From Pegoplata infirma (lineage: Eukaryota > Arthropoda > Insecta > Diptera > Anthomyiidae), in contig OY992540.1 in NCBI GenBank assembly GCA_963921195.1, positions 61,202,844 to 61,266,843 of the forward strand: DNA of 64,000 nt, read 5' to 3'. The position numbers were made by a program, and so were the translations under genes. The number at the start of each line of letters is the position of its first letter. Position 1 is the stretch's first letter. Shown here piece after piece: positions 1 to 11,371 of this stretch. The notes below the pieces were generated by a model. The model saw only the letters and a program-made list of their open reading frames with translations. It had not been told where the DNA came from and made no database searches.

Positions 1-194
1 AAAGTCTCAGATTCCGAGAAATTGTTTGTTAAAAGTTTTCGGCTGCGGCGGTTTTATCGCACATCCATGCATTTTTTTTCTATTTTTGACATTAATGATA
101 GCTTTTTCAGACAATAATATCAATAATACGATATATCAAAAATATTAATAGGGATATGTAACAAAAAGTCTTGTTTGTTCTTTTTTTGTTAAAA

Positions 195-260
195 ATTTTC
201 TGCTATCCGGCCTTAGGCCGGGCTCAGGGATTACAAACTCCATGCCTTAAACCCAAAATA
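195..260. repeat. GC-rich hairpin repeat fragment, copy 1
   Basis: A GC-rich hairpin (CCGGCCTTAGGCCGG) is followed by text reading CTCCATGCCTTAA. The same pair, in inverse orientation, occurs at about 45755-45810 (GGCATGGAGTGC next to CCGGCCGAAGGCCGG). Two copies of the same short interspersed repeat are therefore present. The family is not recognised. Bases 1-194 and 261-454 are AT-rich with no gene visible. Confidence 0.5.
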
Positions 261-454
261 AAAATTAGTCGGGTAATTTGGGTTTGGGGAAAACGTGTTT
301 TCGGAAAAATCTTTTTTTTTTTAACATGATAATGTTTTTAGGCTGGTGTCTAAACCAAAAATTTTAATAACTTGGTTTTGTAACTTGGATAATAATTCAC
401 CTCGTGGTGAATAAAACCGTTTTTCACCAGCTGGTGAATAAAAAGTAACATAAT

Positions 455-1260
455 TATTTTTCAACAAAAAAAAACATTTTTTCATCAATTTTTTTTTTCA
501 TCAATTTTTTTTTTTTCATTAATTTTTTTCGGCAAATGTTTTTTTTCATCAATTTTTTTTTTCATAAAATTTTTTTTTCCATAATTTTTTTTTTTTTTTC
601 ATAATTTTTTTTTTGTTATCAAATTTTTTTTTATCAATTTTTTTCATCAAACTTTTTTTTTATAATTTTTTTTTTGTTATCAATTTTTTTTTATCAAAAT
701 TTTTTTTTTCAATTCTTTTTTCATATTTTCCTTTTTTTATCAATTTGTTTTTTTAATTTTTGTTTTTCATAAATTTTTTTTAATAATTTTTTTTTTCCTA
801 AATTTTTTTTTCATAATTTTTTTTGTTATCAATTTTTTTTATCAATTTTTTTTTTCAATTCTTTTTTTTATATTTTTTTTTTTATCAACTTTTTTTTTAA
901 TTTTTGTTTTTCATAAATTTTTTTTAATAAATTTTTTTTTTTTCCTAAATTTTTTTTTTTCATCAAATTTTTTTTTTTTCATCAAATTTTTTTTTCATAA
1001 ATTTTTCTTTTATAATATTTTTTTCATCAAATTTTCTTATCAAATTTTTTATTATTTATCTTTTCTCACCAAAAAATATATATTTTTTTTTTCATCAATT
1101 TTTTTTTATATCAAAAAATTTTTCTTTTCATCAAAAAAATTCATCAAAACCTTTTTTTCATCAAAACTTTTTTTCACCAAAAATTTTGGGGTCATTAAAT
1201 TTTTTTTTTATAATTTTGTTTTTCGTGAAAAAAAATCATTTTTTTTTACCAAAACTACTT
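455..1260. repeat. T-rich low-complexity / minisatellite tract
   Basis: About 800 bases consist of runs of 6-12 T separated by short variants of CATCAA, ATCAA and CATAA. The spacing is irregular, so this is a degenerate simple repeat rather than a clean satellite. The G content of the + strand is almost nil. No gene is visible. It may have grown by slippage, and the assembly here could be length-unstable. Confidence 0.85.
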
Positions 1261-1317
1261 TTTCACCAAGTCTAAGCTTTTCGCATAAAAATGTTCCATT
1301 TGTTTATCAAATGTACA

Positions 1318-1410
1318 TAAAACAAGTGAGAGTGTGATATTCTTTGGTGCCGAATCTTTTATACTCCCCAAAATGTAAAAACACTTTTTAGCACTTAGTT
1401 TTGCACTCAC
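1318..1410 (-). mobile_element. DINE-1-like 3' end fragment
   Basis: The string AACAAGTGAGAGTGT followed by a GTGCCGAATC block and TATACTCCCC is the reverse complement of the 3' end seen in the complete copies at 13094-13706 and 24091-24657. Only the terminal part is recognisable. The flanking bases to 1828 contain no supported gene; a 60-codon frame at 1575-1757 is F/K-rich homopolymer translation. Confidence 0.6.
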
Positions 1411-1828
1411 TTACGAAATATACACCTTTTTTGGTTTTTTAATGGGGTCCTCGACTGATATTTCAATTTGGTTTGCATGGAATAGCAAAATAATATAACA
1501 TTATTTTTTTTTCAAAAAATACTTTGCCTTGGCAAGTACACCTCTTCCGCAAAACATTGTCATGATTTAATGTTTTGGGCATGAATTTTGTACTCAGGCA
1601 TTTTTTTTTTTATTTTTGGGTCATTTTTCATTTCTTTCTTGGGCTTTTTTTCGTTAATTTTGGCGAAATTTTCAAATTTCAAAATTTTTCTTTAAAAAAT
1701 ATAATGCACATTTTTTCAAAAAACGAACCAAAAAAGAAATTCTTTTTGATCCCTTAGAATCAGCATGTTTCTATGATGTAAAAAAGAAAAAAAGTAGTAA
1801 AAGCCATACAATTTCTTTTCCCATTTTT

Positions 1829-2484
1829 TTATACCCTCCACTTAGTGATAGAGGGTATATATAAGTTTGTCATTCCGTTTGTAACTCATCGAAATATCGG
1901 TCTGGGACCCCATAAAGTATATATATTTATGATCCCCGATCGATTTTAAGACATTCTAGCGATGTCCGTCTGTCCGTCTGTCCGTCTGTCCGTCTGTCCG
2001 TCTGTCCGTCTGTCCGTCGGTCCGTCTGTCCGTCTGTCTGTGGAAATGGTGATCACGACCAAAATACTACACGGATATGGCTGAAACTTAACACATTTAT
2101 TGAAAGTTCTCCTGAGAAGTTTGGTATTGCATTTGAGTGATATCGGTTCAGCGGTTTTAAAGTTATGAACGAAAATGTAAGGGCACCTCAAAAATTTTTG
2201 TACATTCAATATAACCTAAAAATACAAAATGCTTTAATTCGGCTGTTGGTTGACATATGTGAACATAATTGAACACCAAATGGTATTTAAACATGTACGA
2301 ATATATTTTTTGACAAAAAAAGAAAAAAAATCGCGGATTTTTTTTTTACCAAACGGAAATTTTTTTTAATTTTTTTTTTTTAAGTAATTTCCTTTTAAAA
2401 AAAGTTTTTTGCAATAATCTTTTTGAAATTGTGGAGGGTATCACTACATTCGGCAAAGCCGAATTTAACTTTTTTACTGGTTTT
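1829..2484 (+). mobile_element. DINE-1-like (Helentron-associated) element, complete copy
   Basis: The left end has TATACCCTCCACTTAGTG and the short palindrome around GATAGAGGGTAT. A (GTCY)n microsatellite occupies about 1963-2040. The right end has GGAGGGTATCACTACATT, the hairpin TTCGGCAAAGCCGAA and TTAACTTTTTTACTGG. Subterminal inverted blocks, a GTCY microsatellite and a 3' hairpin are the published hallmarks of DINE-1/INE-1 elements, non-autonomous Helentrons of flies. It encodes nothing; frames across the microsatellite (for example 1946-2209 on -) are artefacts. The family call is by structure only. Confidence 0.8.
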
Positions 2485-3226
2485 CTATAAAAAAGCTTAA
2501 AATTCATTGGTTATAAAAAATTTTTAAATTACGAATCTTGTTTTATACCCCACCAGTTACAATGGAAGAAGTTTGAACCACATAACCTAAAAACCAAAAT
2601 GAAAGAACAGTTACAATTACAGTTACATCCAGCATAAGCACAAATATAACGATAAGTTCAGTGAGGCAATAAAACATGAAATTAAATTTCAACCACACGT
2701 TACACAAACTTTCAAACACACATATACTCTCTCATACACACACATGTAGAAAACCGGGAAACTTGTAAACACACATATGCACTAACAGCAAATTTTTTGA
2801 CTAAGGTTAATGCAGTAAATACACGTGACTTTAACTAATGGCAAAATACAGGTTTAGAAAATAAAAAAAATAAGAATAACAAAAATAAAAAGTAAAATGG
2901 TGAAAAATTCATATTAAAGTGTTCATATATGCTAGACACACAATCACAAAGTCATTTAGAGAAGGTGGCAAAAAAAGTAATATTAAGAAAAATAATTTTT
3001 CTTTAAAAATTTCTTCAAAAAAATTTCAACGAAAAATTTTGAAAACAATATTTGAATGTCCTTTTTTCCTGGCTAGGACATCATGGATTTCCAAATTCCA
3101 AATTTTGTATTTAAGTTTCTAATGTCCTTTTAACGTTGTTAAAATTCCAGTGAGGTGTTTTTATGTTTTTTTGCAAAAATTTTGAAAAAATTCGAATATT
3201 TGGCTCTCTAATAAACTTTGAAAAAT
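2485..3226. other. AT-rich single-copy-looking sequence, no gene
   Basis: I find no internal copy of this stretch in the window. It contains an A/C-rich piece (about 2600-2800) with ACACACA strings and otherwise A/T runs. No reading frame with convincing codon structure is visible. It is probably intronic or intergenic. Confidence 0.5.
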
Positions 3227-3450
3227 TACACCGTCCGACAGCCAATATTTAACATGAACCGGATGGTATACGTCTGAATGTAGAGATAAAATTGAGTAAA
3301 ACTGCATTTACAGTTTTTCATTTTGTGATCCTGTGTTCTTTCAAAGGACTTCAAAGTTTTAAGGGATAACATTTTTTAAAATATTTTTGAAATATTTGTA
3401 CTTGTCCTAGGATACCACTAGTGATGGAAAAGAGGAGGATAAAAAAAAAA
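3227..3450 (+). repeat. ACCGTCCGACA repeat, copy 1
   Basis: It begins ACACCGTCCGACA, passes AACATGAACCGGATG, a conserved block reading GTGATCCTGT and GACTTCAAAGTTTTAA, and ends near AAGAGGAGGATA. The same ordered blocks occur at 39107-39400 (+) and inverted at about 44650-44960. The terminus also matches the ends of the foldback at 53325-54352. It is therefore one arm of a terminal-inverted-repeat element whose partner is absent here. Confidence 0.7.
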
Positions 3451-4611
3451 AAAGGTTTTGAATCATTTACGAATCTGTCAGTTTAATTTTCCATGGATTT
3501 TCTCTATAGCACTGTTTTATTTTACATTGAAAATCTTATTGTGATTACCGTAGAATATATTTGTTCTAAAAATGTTTCCTAGGTTGTATATGTATGTTGC
3601 TGGCGTGTATATACGCCCATATGTTTATACCTTTAACAGTGTAGGTTAGTTTGTTATGTTATATATAACTTTAACTTAAAAGCACGTTTTATCAGACGAT
3701 ATGCTACCTAAAGACTAACGACCCAAACGCGACATATTCTTAAATTTTATTGCTTACATATGACAGCTGATTGTAACTGCAAAGTTAGTAAATATCTGTT
3801 TTATATGTATGGGATTTCATACAAGCACACACGAGAATACAGTGAACATAATTTTTGGTTTTATTGTAGGTGTTTGCCATTTTCTAACTAGGTGTTACAT
3901 TAGAAGGCGCCAAAGCCAACCAACATTGCAATGTAGTTCTATTCTAAACTGTAAACTGCTATGGCTGAATCATAAATGTTTAAATTGTACTAGAAGACAA
4001 TTTTATGACTTTATAATTTATGATTGTGAGAAGAAAAAAAAAGTGTTAGTGTGTGAATTTGAAAAAACCCCTTGATAACACATTTTTACTTATTGTGAGT
4101 GAAAAAAAAAAATAACTTTTGAAAATTGTAAGACATCAAATGTGAAATTTATTTTTGGTAAAAGAAAACATTATTTTCTTTTTTATTATCCTTTAAAATT
4201 ATTATAATTCATAGGGGAAAATATTATGAGAATCTTATAATTAATTGGTGGAACATAAATTTTGAAAAATGGGTATATCAAATTTTTCAAGAGTAAATGT
4301 ATTGAAACTGAAAAATTTATTTTAGAAATATAAAAAATTGCTAAATTTAACAATTTCATTAGAAAGTCAATTATTATTCAAAATACTGTATAAAATTTTA
4401 ATAAAGATCAATTGAGTTAAAAAAAATTAAATTGCAAGATTTCAATTTAAAATTGAAAATATTCAACATTGGAAAATTCTTGTAAATCTTCGCCCGGAGA
4501 GCAACATTTTGATTTTTTTAAATATAAAAAAAAATTAAAAAATTGTTTGCATCAAATTCTGATTAATTTTTATTAAAAAATAAAAATTATTTTATTCGAC
4601 CTTAAAAATAT
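3451..4611. other. AT-rich unique-looking stretch, no supported gene
   Basis: An 88-codon frame lies at 3809-4075 on +, but its translation is cysteine- and lysine-scattered, lacks any recognisable motif and has no flanking splice signals that I can defend. The remainder is A/T runs. I see no repeat partner elsewhere in the window. Confidence 0.45.
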
Positions 4612-5224
4612 AATATTTTGAGTAGGTTTATTCTAACTCGAGGTCATTATTTCCTTTACTAATTAAAACCATGATATTCTCATAGTTTTAAATTTATTTA
4701 TGTTAGTAATTTTTGCAAGACTTAATCGATAAATGTTTCGGAATTTGTTAGATTCCTTTGACAAGATTATTGAGCAAATAATATACATATAAACCCAATA
4801 CTACAAGGAAATTTTAATGACCAATTCGTTATGTTCAAACTAAAATATTAATACATATTCGACTCTACTCCCATTGGGAATTAGAAGACGAAAATTGTGC
4901 CATCGTAGTAAGAACATGATCGTCAAATAATTAACAAACAAATATTAAAAACAGACTTACTTATTATTACCCTTGGTAATACTATATTCCAAGGTCATTT
5001 GAATTCCCTTGGCTACTTGTAGTAAAGGTTTTTGCTTAATAATATTGACAATGGAATCTGACAAATTCCGAAACACGTGTCTATTAAATCTTGCAATAAT
5101 TACCAACATAAATAAATTTAAGCAGAAAAATAATTTTCTTGAATATTTTTCTATAAGAAAATCATAGTTTTAATTAGTAAATGAAATAATGACCTCGAGC
5201 TAGAATAAACCTACTCAAAATATA
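4612..5224. repeat. ~0.6-kb palindrome (GTAGGTTTATTCTA ends)
   Basis: The left end reads GAGTAGGTTTATTCTAACTC and the right end is its near-exact inverse complement. The arms, about 270 bases each, align most of the way inward through GGTCATTATTTC, ACTAATTAAAAC and TTCGGAATTTGT, with a loop near 4915-4970. The same terminal block appears singly at about 19260-19320 and in the CTCGAACTAGAATAAA string near 40020 and 40520. A non-autonomous foldback or MITE-like element is the simplest reading. No coding capacity. Confidence 0.75.
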
Positions 5225-5270
5225 TAAGAATGATATCATTTACATTTAAATTATAATCCTGACATTAAAA

Positions 5271-7425
5271 CTTTTTATACCCTCCAACCAAAGTGTGGTA
5301 CTCACATTGTCATTCCGTTTGTTACGCATCGAAATATCGATCGGGGACCCCATAAAGTATATGGGGCATTCCATGTCAAATTGGACACTTTGAAATTTTT
5401 TTTTGTTAGATTTTTAGTACCCTTCGAAAACTCCTTCGTGGTAAATTTCAGATTTTTTTGATGACCCGTTCAAAAGATATCGAATTTTAAAAAATTGGTA
5501 GTTTGTTCCTTTACTCAAACTTCTTTTACTCATTACTTCTTCAATAATGGTCCAAATTTCAGATTTTTTTTCAAAATTATTGTTTTTTTACGTACTTTTT
5601 AAAAAAAATCCAAAAAAATTCTTTAAAGCGCTCTAGTATGCGATTTTTAAGTTTTAAAATTTAAATCTCATTTTTGAAAATGTTCGTACCCTTCGATTTT
5701 TTTGAAGTTTTTTTGTGTAAAACTTCTATCGATTCTACAAATTTTTTGCCCAGGAGGATCGTGGATAACGATTATTACTATTTTCTAAATTTTTTTTAAA
5801 AAAATTTATTGTAATTTTCCAATCTTAAAATCATTTCTACTACTCCAATGGTGCGTCTTAGAGGGGTCATTTATAAGACCGACCCCCATTAAAAAATGTT
5901 GTAGGGTAAAAATAAATGGGGGTAGGTCTCACAAATGACCCCTCTCGGATGCACCATTGGACCGGTAGAAGCTGATTAAAAAAAACAAATTTACAAAAAA
6001 TATAAAAAATTGTATGGGGACCGCCTTAACAGTTAAAGATAGAGGGTAGGTGTGTTCAGAGAAAATGTTTGGACTTAAAAAATATTGTTGGTCGGTCATA
6101 CATTTTGTTCCTCTAAGGGCACTATTAGAGCAGTTAGAGCTGTTGTAGCAAATTTTAAAAATGTCGTTTTGTGTAGAAGCCCCCTTAGAAATTGGAGATA
6201 GGGTATTTGTTTAAACCTAAGCCTTTCTTTGGTTTAATTTGTCCCAGTTTTCACCCCTTGAGTCTTTCGAGGGTTAATACTAGTTAAAATCTACTTGCTC
6301 CACTTTCTGTGCGACTCTGTAAAGAGGAAGCAGTGATTTTAACTAGTTAACCGGTAACGGGATATTTAAACATTGTTTGTCGTTCCTTTTGTTCTAGTTT
6401 TAAATTTACTCACTTCTCTTCTGTATACCAACCAACGCACTACGTGCGTATCTATACAAAGGTAATTTAATAAATAAATATAATTTTCTAATTTAAAAAT
6501 TAGAAATTTTTTTAAGAAGAAATGATTTTAAGATTGGAAAATTACAAAATTTTAAAAAATAGTAATAATCGTTATCCCACGATCCTCCTGGGCAAAAAAT
6601 TTGTAGAATCGATAGAAGTTTTACTCAAAAAAATTAAAATAACCGAAGAGTACATACATTTTCAAAAATGAGATTTAAATTTTAAAACTTAAAAACCGCA
6701 TACTAGAGCGCTTTTACCAATTTTTTGGGATTTTCTTTTAAAAAAGTACGTAAAAAAACAAAAATTTTGAAAAAAAAAATTGAAATTTGGACCATTATTG
6801 ATGAAGTTATGAGTAAAAGAAGTTTGAGTGAAGGAACAAACTACCAGTTTCTAAAAATTCGATTTCTTTTGAACGGGTTATCAAAAAAATCTGAAAATTT
6901 ACCACGAAGGAGTTTTCAAAGGGTGCTAAACTGTAAACAAATTAGGAAAATCTAAAAAAAAATTTTTTCAAAGTGTCCGATTTGACATGGAATGCCCCAT
7001 ATATATTATTGATCCATGATCGATTCTAAGACATTATATGAATGTCTGTCCGTCCGTCTGTCTGAAGATAACACGATGCAGTCAAAATAAAACAGCTAGA
7101 CTCCTGAAGTTTGGCACAAATATTTCTCTTGCTCATAGGCCGGTTAAGTTCGTGAATGGGCAAAATCGGGCCAGGGGGAAAAAGTTGCTCCTTGAAGAAC
7201 TGAACCAACCATAGAAAAATACACTTTTTTTATATGTTTTTTGTATATTTGTTAAATAAATGAAACATTTGGTATATTTATCGCGATTGGAAGTGCTATG
7301 AACGTCCCCCATTGACCCCATACCCCCATCCCCAAAAAAACGCCCCTAACATTTTTTTTTTACATTTTGGATGGTATAAAAGATTCGGCACAGCCAAATT
7401 TAACACTCTCACTTGTTTTTAAATC
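5271..7425 (+). mobile_element. DINE-1-like element split by a foldback insertion
   Basis: The left part (5271-5361) has TATACCCTCCAACCA, GTCATTCCGTTTGTTACGC and CCCATAAAGTAT. The element resumes at 7000 with ATATTATTGATCCATGATCG, a short GTCY tract near 7046-7062, and ends with GGATGGTATAAAAGATTCGG, GCACAGCC and ACACTCTCACTTGTT. The interruption is the TGGGGCATTCC element at 5362-6999. Frames inside are repeat-derived. Confidence 0.75.
5362..6999. mobile_element. TA-flanked foldback element, TGGGGCATTCC ends, copy 1
   Basis: The ends TGGGGCATTCCATGTCAAAT and its inverse complement are flanked by TA on both sides, and joining the flanks restores a normal DINE-1-like sequence. The arms are palindromic for several hundred bases (for example CTTCGTGGTAAATTT inverted near 6897-6912, and the block around AGGAGGATCGTGG inverted near 6576-6595). 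A TA duplication fits Tc1/mariner-type integration. The centre holds GGGGTC-rich units (about 5838-6230) shared with the long-TIR element at 40552-44572. No intact transposase is present. Confidence 0.75.
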
Positions 7426-7721
7426 ATATTTTTAAGTTAAAATCAAACTTTTTAAGCTTCAATTGAAAAATTCAGGAAGTTAAGAAAAATCCGTAATAGT
7501 CTCCCGAAATTTAGCATGAATATGTCTTGTGTTCATAACTAAACCAACCTCTGAGGAACGCAAACTTGGAACAGGTTCGGTCATTTTATGGGTGTGGATA
7601 TAAAAAGTTTTGATGAAGAAAAATTTTGTGATAAAAAAAGTCATGAAAAAAAATTTTGTTTTGATGAAAAAAAGTTTTTATGATGAAAAAAAGTTTTAAT
7701 AAAAAAAAATTAAATAACAAC

Positions 7722-8396
7722 AAGTGGAAAAGTTAAATTCGACTTGGCCGAATCTATGAATTCCCTCCGCAATGCCCTTTTTAAGTGATAGTAAATTTTC
7801 TAACGTGAAAAAAATAAAATTTTTGATTAGACATATTTTATTTTGTGTAAAAAAAACTTTTTTTTAATTAATTTTTGAAAAAAAAAAAAAAAATAATTTA
7901 CTAATTTTTTTTTGAGTGTAAAATTTTTTTTGAGTGTATTTTTTTAGTGTAAAAATATTTTTAGGTAACAAAAATACGTTGTAAAATATTTTTGTGACTT
8001 TTCAATGTTTTTAAAACATGTTTAACGGGTTTTAAGCACGTGAATTTAAGGTGAAGCTAATCTGAAATTAACGGTTTTGCTAATAACTTTTGAACCACTG
8101 AACCGATTTGGCTGAAATTCTCTACGAACCAGGCTACAGGAACGAAAAATATATATGCTAAGCCTCAGCATTATCAGAATTGCCTTTCGAAAGTTAAGTT
8201 GTTTTTAATCCCGTAAATTCACGAAAAACTCACCGATTTCACTGGCTTGCAATACCAACCTGGCCAAGTTAATGCCCAACATATATGCCAATAGACTTTC
8301 AGAAGTCTCTGTAAAGTCTTTCAAAAGTTAGCGTGTTTTTTACAGACGGACAGACAGATAAACGGACGGACGGACATCGTTAGATCGACTTAGTGA
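7722..8396 (-). mobile_element. DINE-1-like element, 5' truncated
   Basis: Read on the minus strand, the 3' end is at 7722 (AACAAGTGGAAAAGTTAAAT, then TTCGACTTGGCCGAA and a degenerate TTCCCTCCG block). The body runs to the GTCY microsatellite at 8341-8372. The usual 5' block with the ATACCC end is missing after 8396. It belongs to the subfamily ending in a TTCGACTTGGCCGAA hairpin, as at 20632, 24900 and 49200. Bases 7426-7721 between copies contain GATGAAAAAA-type simple sequence and no gene. Confidence 0.7.
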
Positions 8397-8489
8397 AAAA
8401 AAATTTTTGATGAAAAAAAAAAAATTTTTAATGAAAAGAAAATTTTTGGATAAAAAGAAAAAATTATAGAAAAATCAAGAAAAATGATC

Positions 8490-8545
8490 ATGAAAAGAGG
8501 CGTCTCGGAAGTGTCGTAGGTTCGATTCCCACCAGAGTCCTTTGT
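8490..8545 (+). repeat. tRNA-derived SINE fragment (B box)
   Basis: GGTTCGATTCC at 8519-8529 is an exact match to a pol III B box, followed by CACCAGAGTCC as in many tRNA-derived SINEs. The expected A box about 43 bases upstream is not visible, so this is the right half of a tRNA-like head only. It cannot be a functional tRNA gene. Confidence 0.45.
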
Positions 8546-8610
8546 CTGTTTCGCTACAAAGATACAATGGTTATTATTAACTGTCTCGGTTTGGTTAAAT
8601 AAGTACATAT

Positions 8611-8795
8611 TCGACTAAAGTATTATTGTAGCTCGAGGCCCAAAAATATTTCAATTTATGATACAGTCATAATAGATTATTTTTAATTTTTGGCTTTAAA
8701 AAAGTTAATCATCTCTTAGTATATCTGTACTGATCCGTTTCAACCCCGTTAAGGGATCGTCAGCAGATTTTAGCAAGGTTGGCAATCGATACCCC
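8611..8795. repeat. Diverged copy of the CTATCTCATAGTATGTCTGT palindrome arm
   Basis: The order GCTCGAGGCCCAAAAATATT, a TCATAATAGA block, TTTAAAAAAGTTAATC, CTTAGTATATCTGTACTGAT and CAGCAGATTTTAG parallels the blocks at 39410-39520 and, inverted, 39880-40020. It is a single diverged arm and ends next to a run of ten or more C at 8792. Confidence 0.6.
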
Positions 8796-8804
8796 CCCCC
8801 CCCA

Positions 8805-8845
8805 GAATAACAGTATTTGGCACCCAGAATAACAGTATTTGGCAT
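8805..8845 (+). repeat. Short tandem duplication
   Basis: The unit CAGAATAACAGTATTTGGCA occurs twice, separated by two C, directly after a poly-C run. This looks like a local slippage or repair duplication. Confidence 0.8.
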
Positions 8846-9110
8846 TTTTAAAATCGATTATGAAAGTCCATAAAATTTCTAGTATTTTTGATGTGTTACT
8901 CGTGTTTGGTGGTTTTTAAATTTCAATATGGCGTGTCAAATATGGCTCAATTTTTTTTTTTAGTTTACAGATTCACTTAAAACTGGAATTCTTCTATTTT
9001 TATGGAATGCCTTATATGCATAGAGTTCATTCTTTTACTCCTTATATCAATTTATTTTTTTTTTGTCTTATGTTTTTTTTTTTAAATAACTCCACAAAGT
9101 GTTTATTAAA

Positions 9111-9800
9111 CCAGTTTAACATTTAAAGTAGATAATTTACACTCTTATCTTTTAATGCTTACTTTTCAATTTACACAATTACGCATAAACACACACATAC
9201 TGCAAACAAATAACAACAACAAAAATATTCCCTAACAAACACAAACAATTTTCACAATTTTTTGTTCGTTCGTAACAAAAATACAGAAAACCCTCATATC
9301 AACATTTCACAGTTTATATCTAAACAACACTTTTTTATCTCTCCTTACTCTCTAAGGATTCAATTAAATCCGACACGCTAATATACGAAAATATAAAGAA
9401 CAAACAGCAATGAATACAACAACAACAGCAACAAAAACCAGCACACTAGCACATAATACTAAAGCACATCACACAATCCCCATTACGAAAAAAGAAATCA
9501 ACAAAAAGCTAACAAACAACCAAACATCAAGCAAGCATTTGATACTAAAACCACCGTTAAATGTTTTCTTGTTTGTAAAAGCTCAAAAGCTTAGCTAATA
9601 AATTTTAAATTATGCACAAATTCTAACAACTTAAAGAATCTTCTTCTTCTTCTTCTTTATTTCATCTCGATTATATTTGTTGATGTTGTTGTTAATAAAA
9701 AACCTACACTTAATATTATTGTAGGAATGAATATATAAATGAGTGAGTGTGCTTAGCTTTGTGTGCGTGGGTGTTATCAATTTAGCGCTTTTATATCATT
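9111..9800 (+). other. A/C-rich unique stretch, possible untranslated exon or promoter DNA
   Basis: Unlike the surrounding A/T homopolymer sequence, 9180-9600 is rich in ACAAACAAC and ACACACA strings, typical of fly 5' leaders and gene-proximal DNA. A 62-codon frame at 9410-9598 begins after AACAGCA but is a run of threonine, lysine and histidine codons expected from A/C-rich leader sequence; I do not call it a protein. A CTT trinucleotide run lies at about 9641-9657. No splice sites are convincing. The following 9801-10144 holds nothing recognisable. Confidence 0.3.
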
Positions 9801-10152
9801 TAAGTGCGTAAGAAAAGTCCTTATTACCGGAATAGTGTTTTACAGACCTTTTCGACAGTTTAAGAATATGGCATATTATTAACGAACTTTTTAAGGAACT
9901 TTTTTACAAAACGTTTTTACTTTCTACGGGAAATTCGATACGAATTCGCTTATCCCGTGACTGGTGAAAACAGGTCATATCACTTAAAGACGTATCACGT
10001 GACTAGTAAAAATTGGAATTATTCACTTAACTGTCTCAAAACAACGGTATACCGTGTCTGAAGACAATTTTAGACGTTTACCATTTTCCGAATTTGTCTG
10101 ATTTTTTTGATTTTTCTGATATTCTCGTATATTGAAGTTTTTATTTATTTCG

Positions 10153-10435
10153 GTTTGAGTCCATATTAATTATTTCTGAAAAATAATTATTTTTGTTGTA
10201 CAATGAGAAAATCTGAAAAAATTAATTAACAACGCAGGCTAAGTGGAGATGTCGACAGCTTTCGGAAGAAGCCACCCTTCCTTCGTCAGCACTCTTCGAT
10301 TGTCACTGTAGGTGTGTAAGCTTCTTCCGAAAGCTGTCGACATCTCCACTTAGCCTGTGTTGTCAATTAATTTGTTCAGATTTTCTCATTGTCAACAAAA
10401 ATAATTATTTCTCAGAAATAATTAATATGGACTCA
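10153..10435. repeat. Near-perfect palindrome with a short asymmetric loop
   Basis: The arms run from GAGTCCATATTAATTATTTC to GAAATAATTAATATGGACTC. They pass inward through ACAATGAGAAAATCTGA and GGAGATGTCGACAGCTTTCG, which recur inverted at 10325-10395. The loop of about 40 bases contains CCTTCCTTCGTCAGCACTC. The high arm identity suggests a recent foldback structure or a young MITE. Confidence 0.85.
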
Positions 10436-11022
10436 CAAGGGAAGTATCTCAACCCTTATGAACCGATTTGCCTGAAACTTAAAATATATACTAAAGAGAC
10501 GATTTTAAGGTTGGGGTGTCTCGGCTTATCGGCCATATCGGTGTTTAAAAATTTCGTTGTCCCCTTATGAAACCATTTGGACCTTCGGGAAAATTTTGAT
10601 AACTTCCGAACTAACAGGAATATCATCAAGTGCAAAAATACGGGTCGACTTAAATTTAATAAAGATTATTTCTTATCCATATGGATATCGTAGGTCTATG
10701 TCTTCACATAAATACCCCCCAAAATTTACACATTTTCCTGAAAAAAATATTTAAAGAAGCCGAATTTTTACAAGGTTATGCCACCATTGGATAGGCATTA
10801 AAAAAACCTTTATTCTCATATGAAAACATCATATAGTTTCTTAAAAACAAATGGCTGAAAAATCCAAAAACGATTTTTTCGCCATTTTTTGACCCATGTT
10901 TTGAACCCCTATATCCCCGATATGGCCGATAAGCCGAGACACCCCAACCTTAGAATTGTCTCTTTGATATATATTTCAAGTTTCAGGCAAATCGGTTCAT
11001 AAGGGTAGAGATACTTCCCTTG
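10436..11022. mobile_element. MITE with CAAGGGAAGT ends, copy 1
   Basis: The ends CAAGGGAAGTATCTC and GATACTTCCCTTG are inverse complements, flanked on both sides by TCA as a 3-bp target duplication. The palindromic arms continue through AACCGATTTGCCTGAAACTT and GGTTGGGGTGTCTCGGCTTA. The spacer includes a 65-codon non-genic frame. The same 10-base terminus bounds the elements at 29362, 58991 and 62791. A 3-bp duplication would suit PIF/Harbinger or CMC-type elements; the superfamily is unresolved. Confidence 0.75.
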
Positions 11023-11371
11023 TCAGTTATTGAATATAAAGTCCAACAATAAATTAAACAGAATTAATTCTCGTATATTTTTATTTAATTAGTCCGTTTT
11101 ATTTTTATACCCTCCACTTTGGATTTTAAGCATTGTCGGGTCGGAATAATGTGGCACATGCTCCAAAACTGATGTGTACAAAATTTCACCCAAATCAGCT
11201 AACTTTTACCCGTACCCCTTTGAGATCAAAGTTCACTAGGTAAAACAAAAAATTTCCATACATTCAAAATTTTCTTTTTCGATTTGTTTCTTTTTGTTTT
11301 TGAATGTTATCCCAACAGTATACCAAAATCCCCAAAGGGTTTTGAAAAGATAGCTCGTGTTTCTTTTGTGG

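Noticed and set aside
1963..2040. Regular GTCCGTCT repeats as a possible CRISPR array or satellite
   Set aside because: There is no repeat-spacer organisation. It is a simple tetranucleotide microsatellite at a fixed place inside a known type of element and recurs in every copy.
9410..9598. A 62-codon threonine-rich protein
   Set aside because: The composition follows from the A/C-rich stretch. There is no motif, signal or repeat partner; it is kept only as part of a possible untranslated region.
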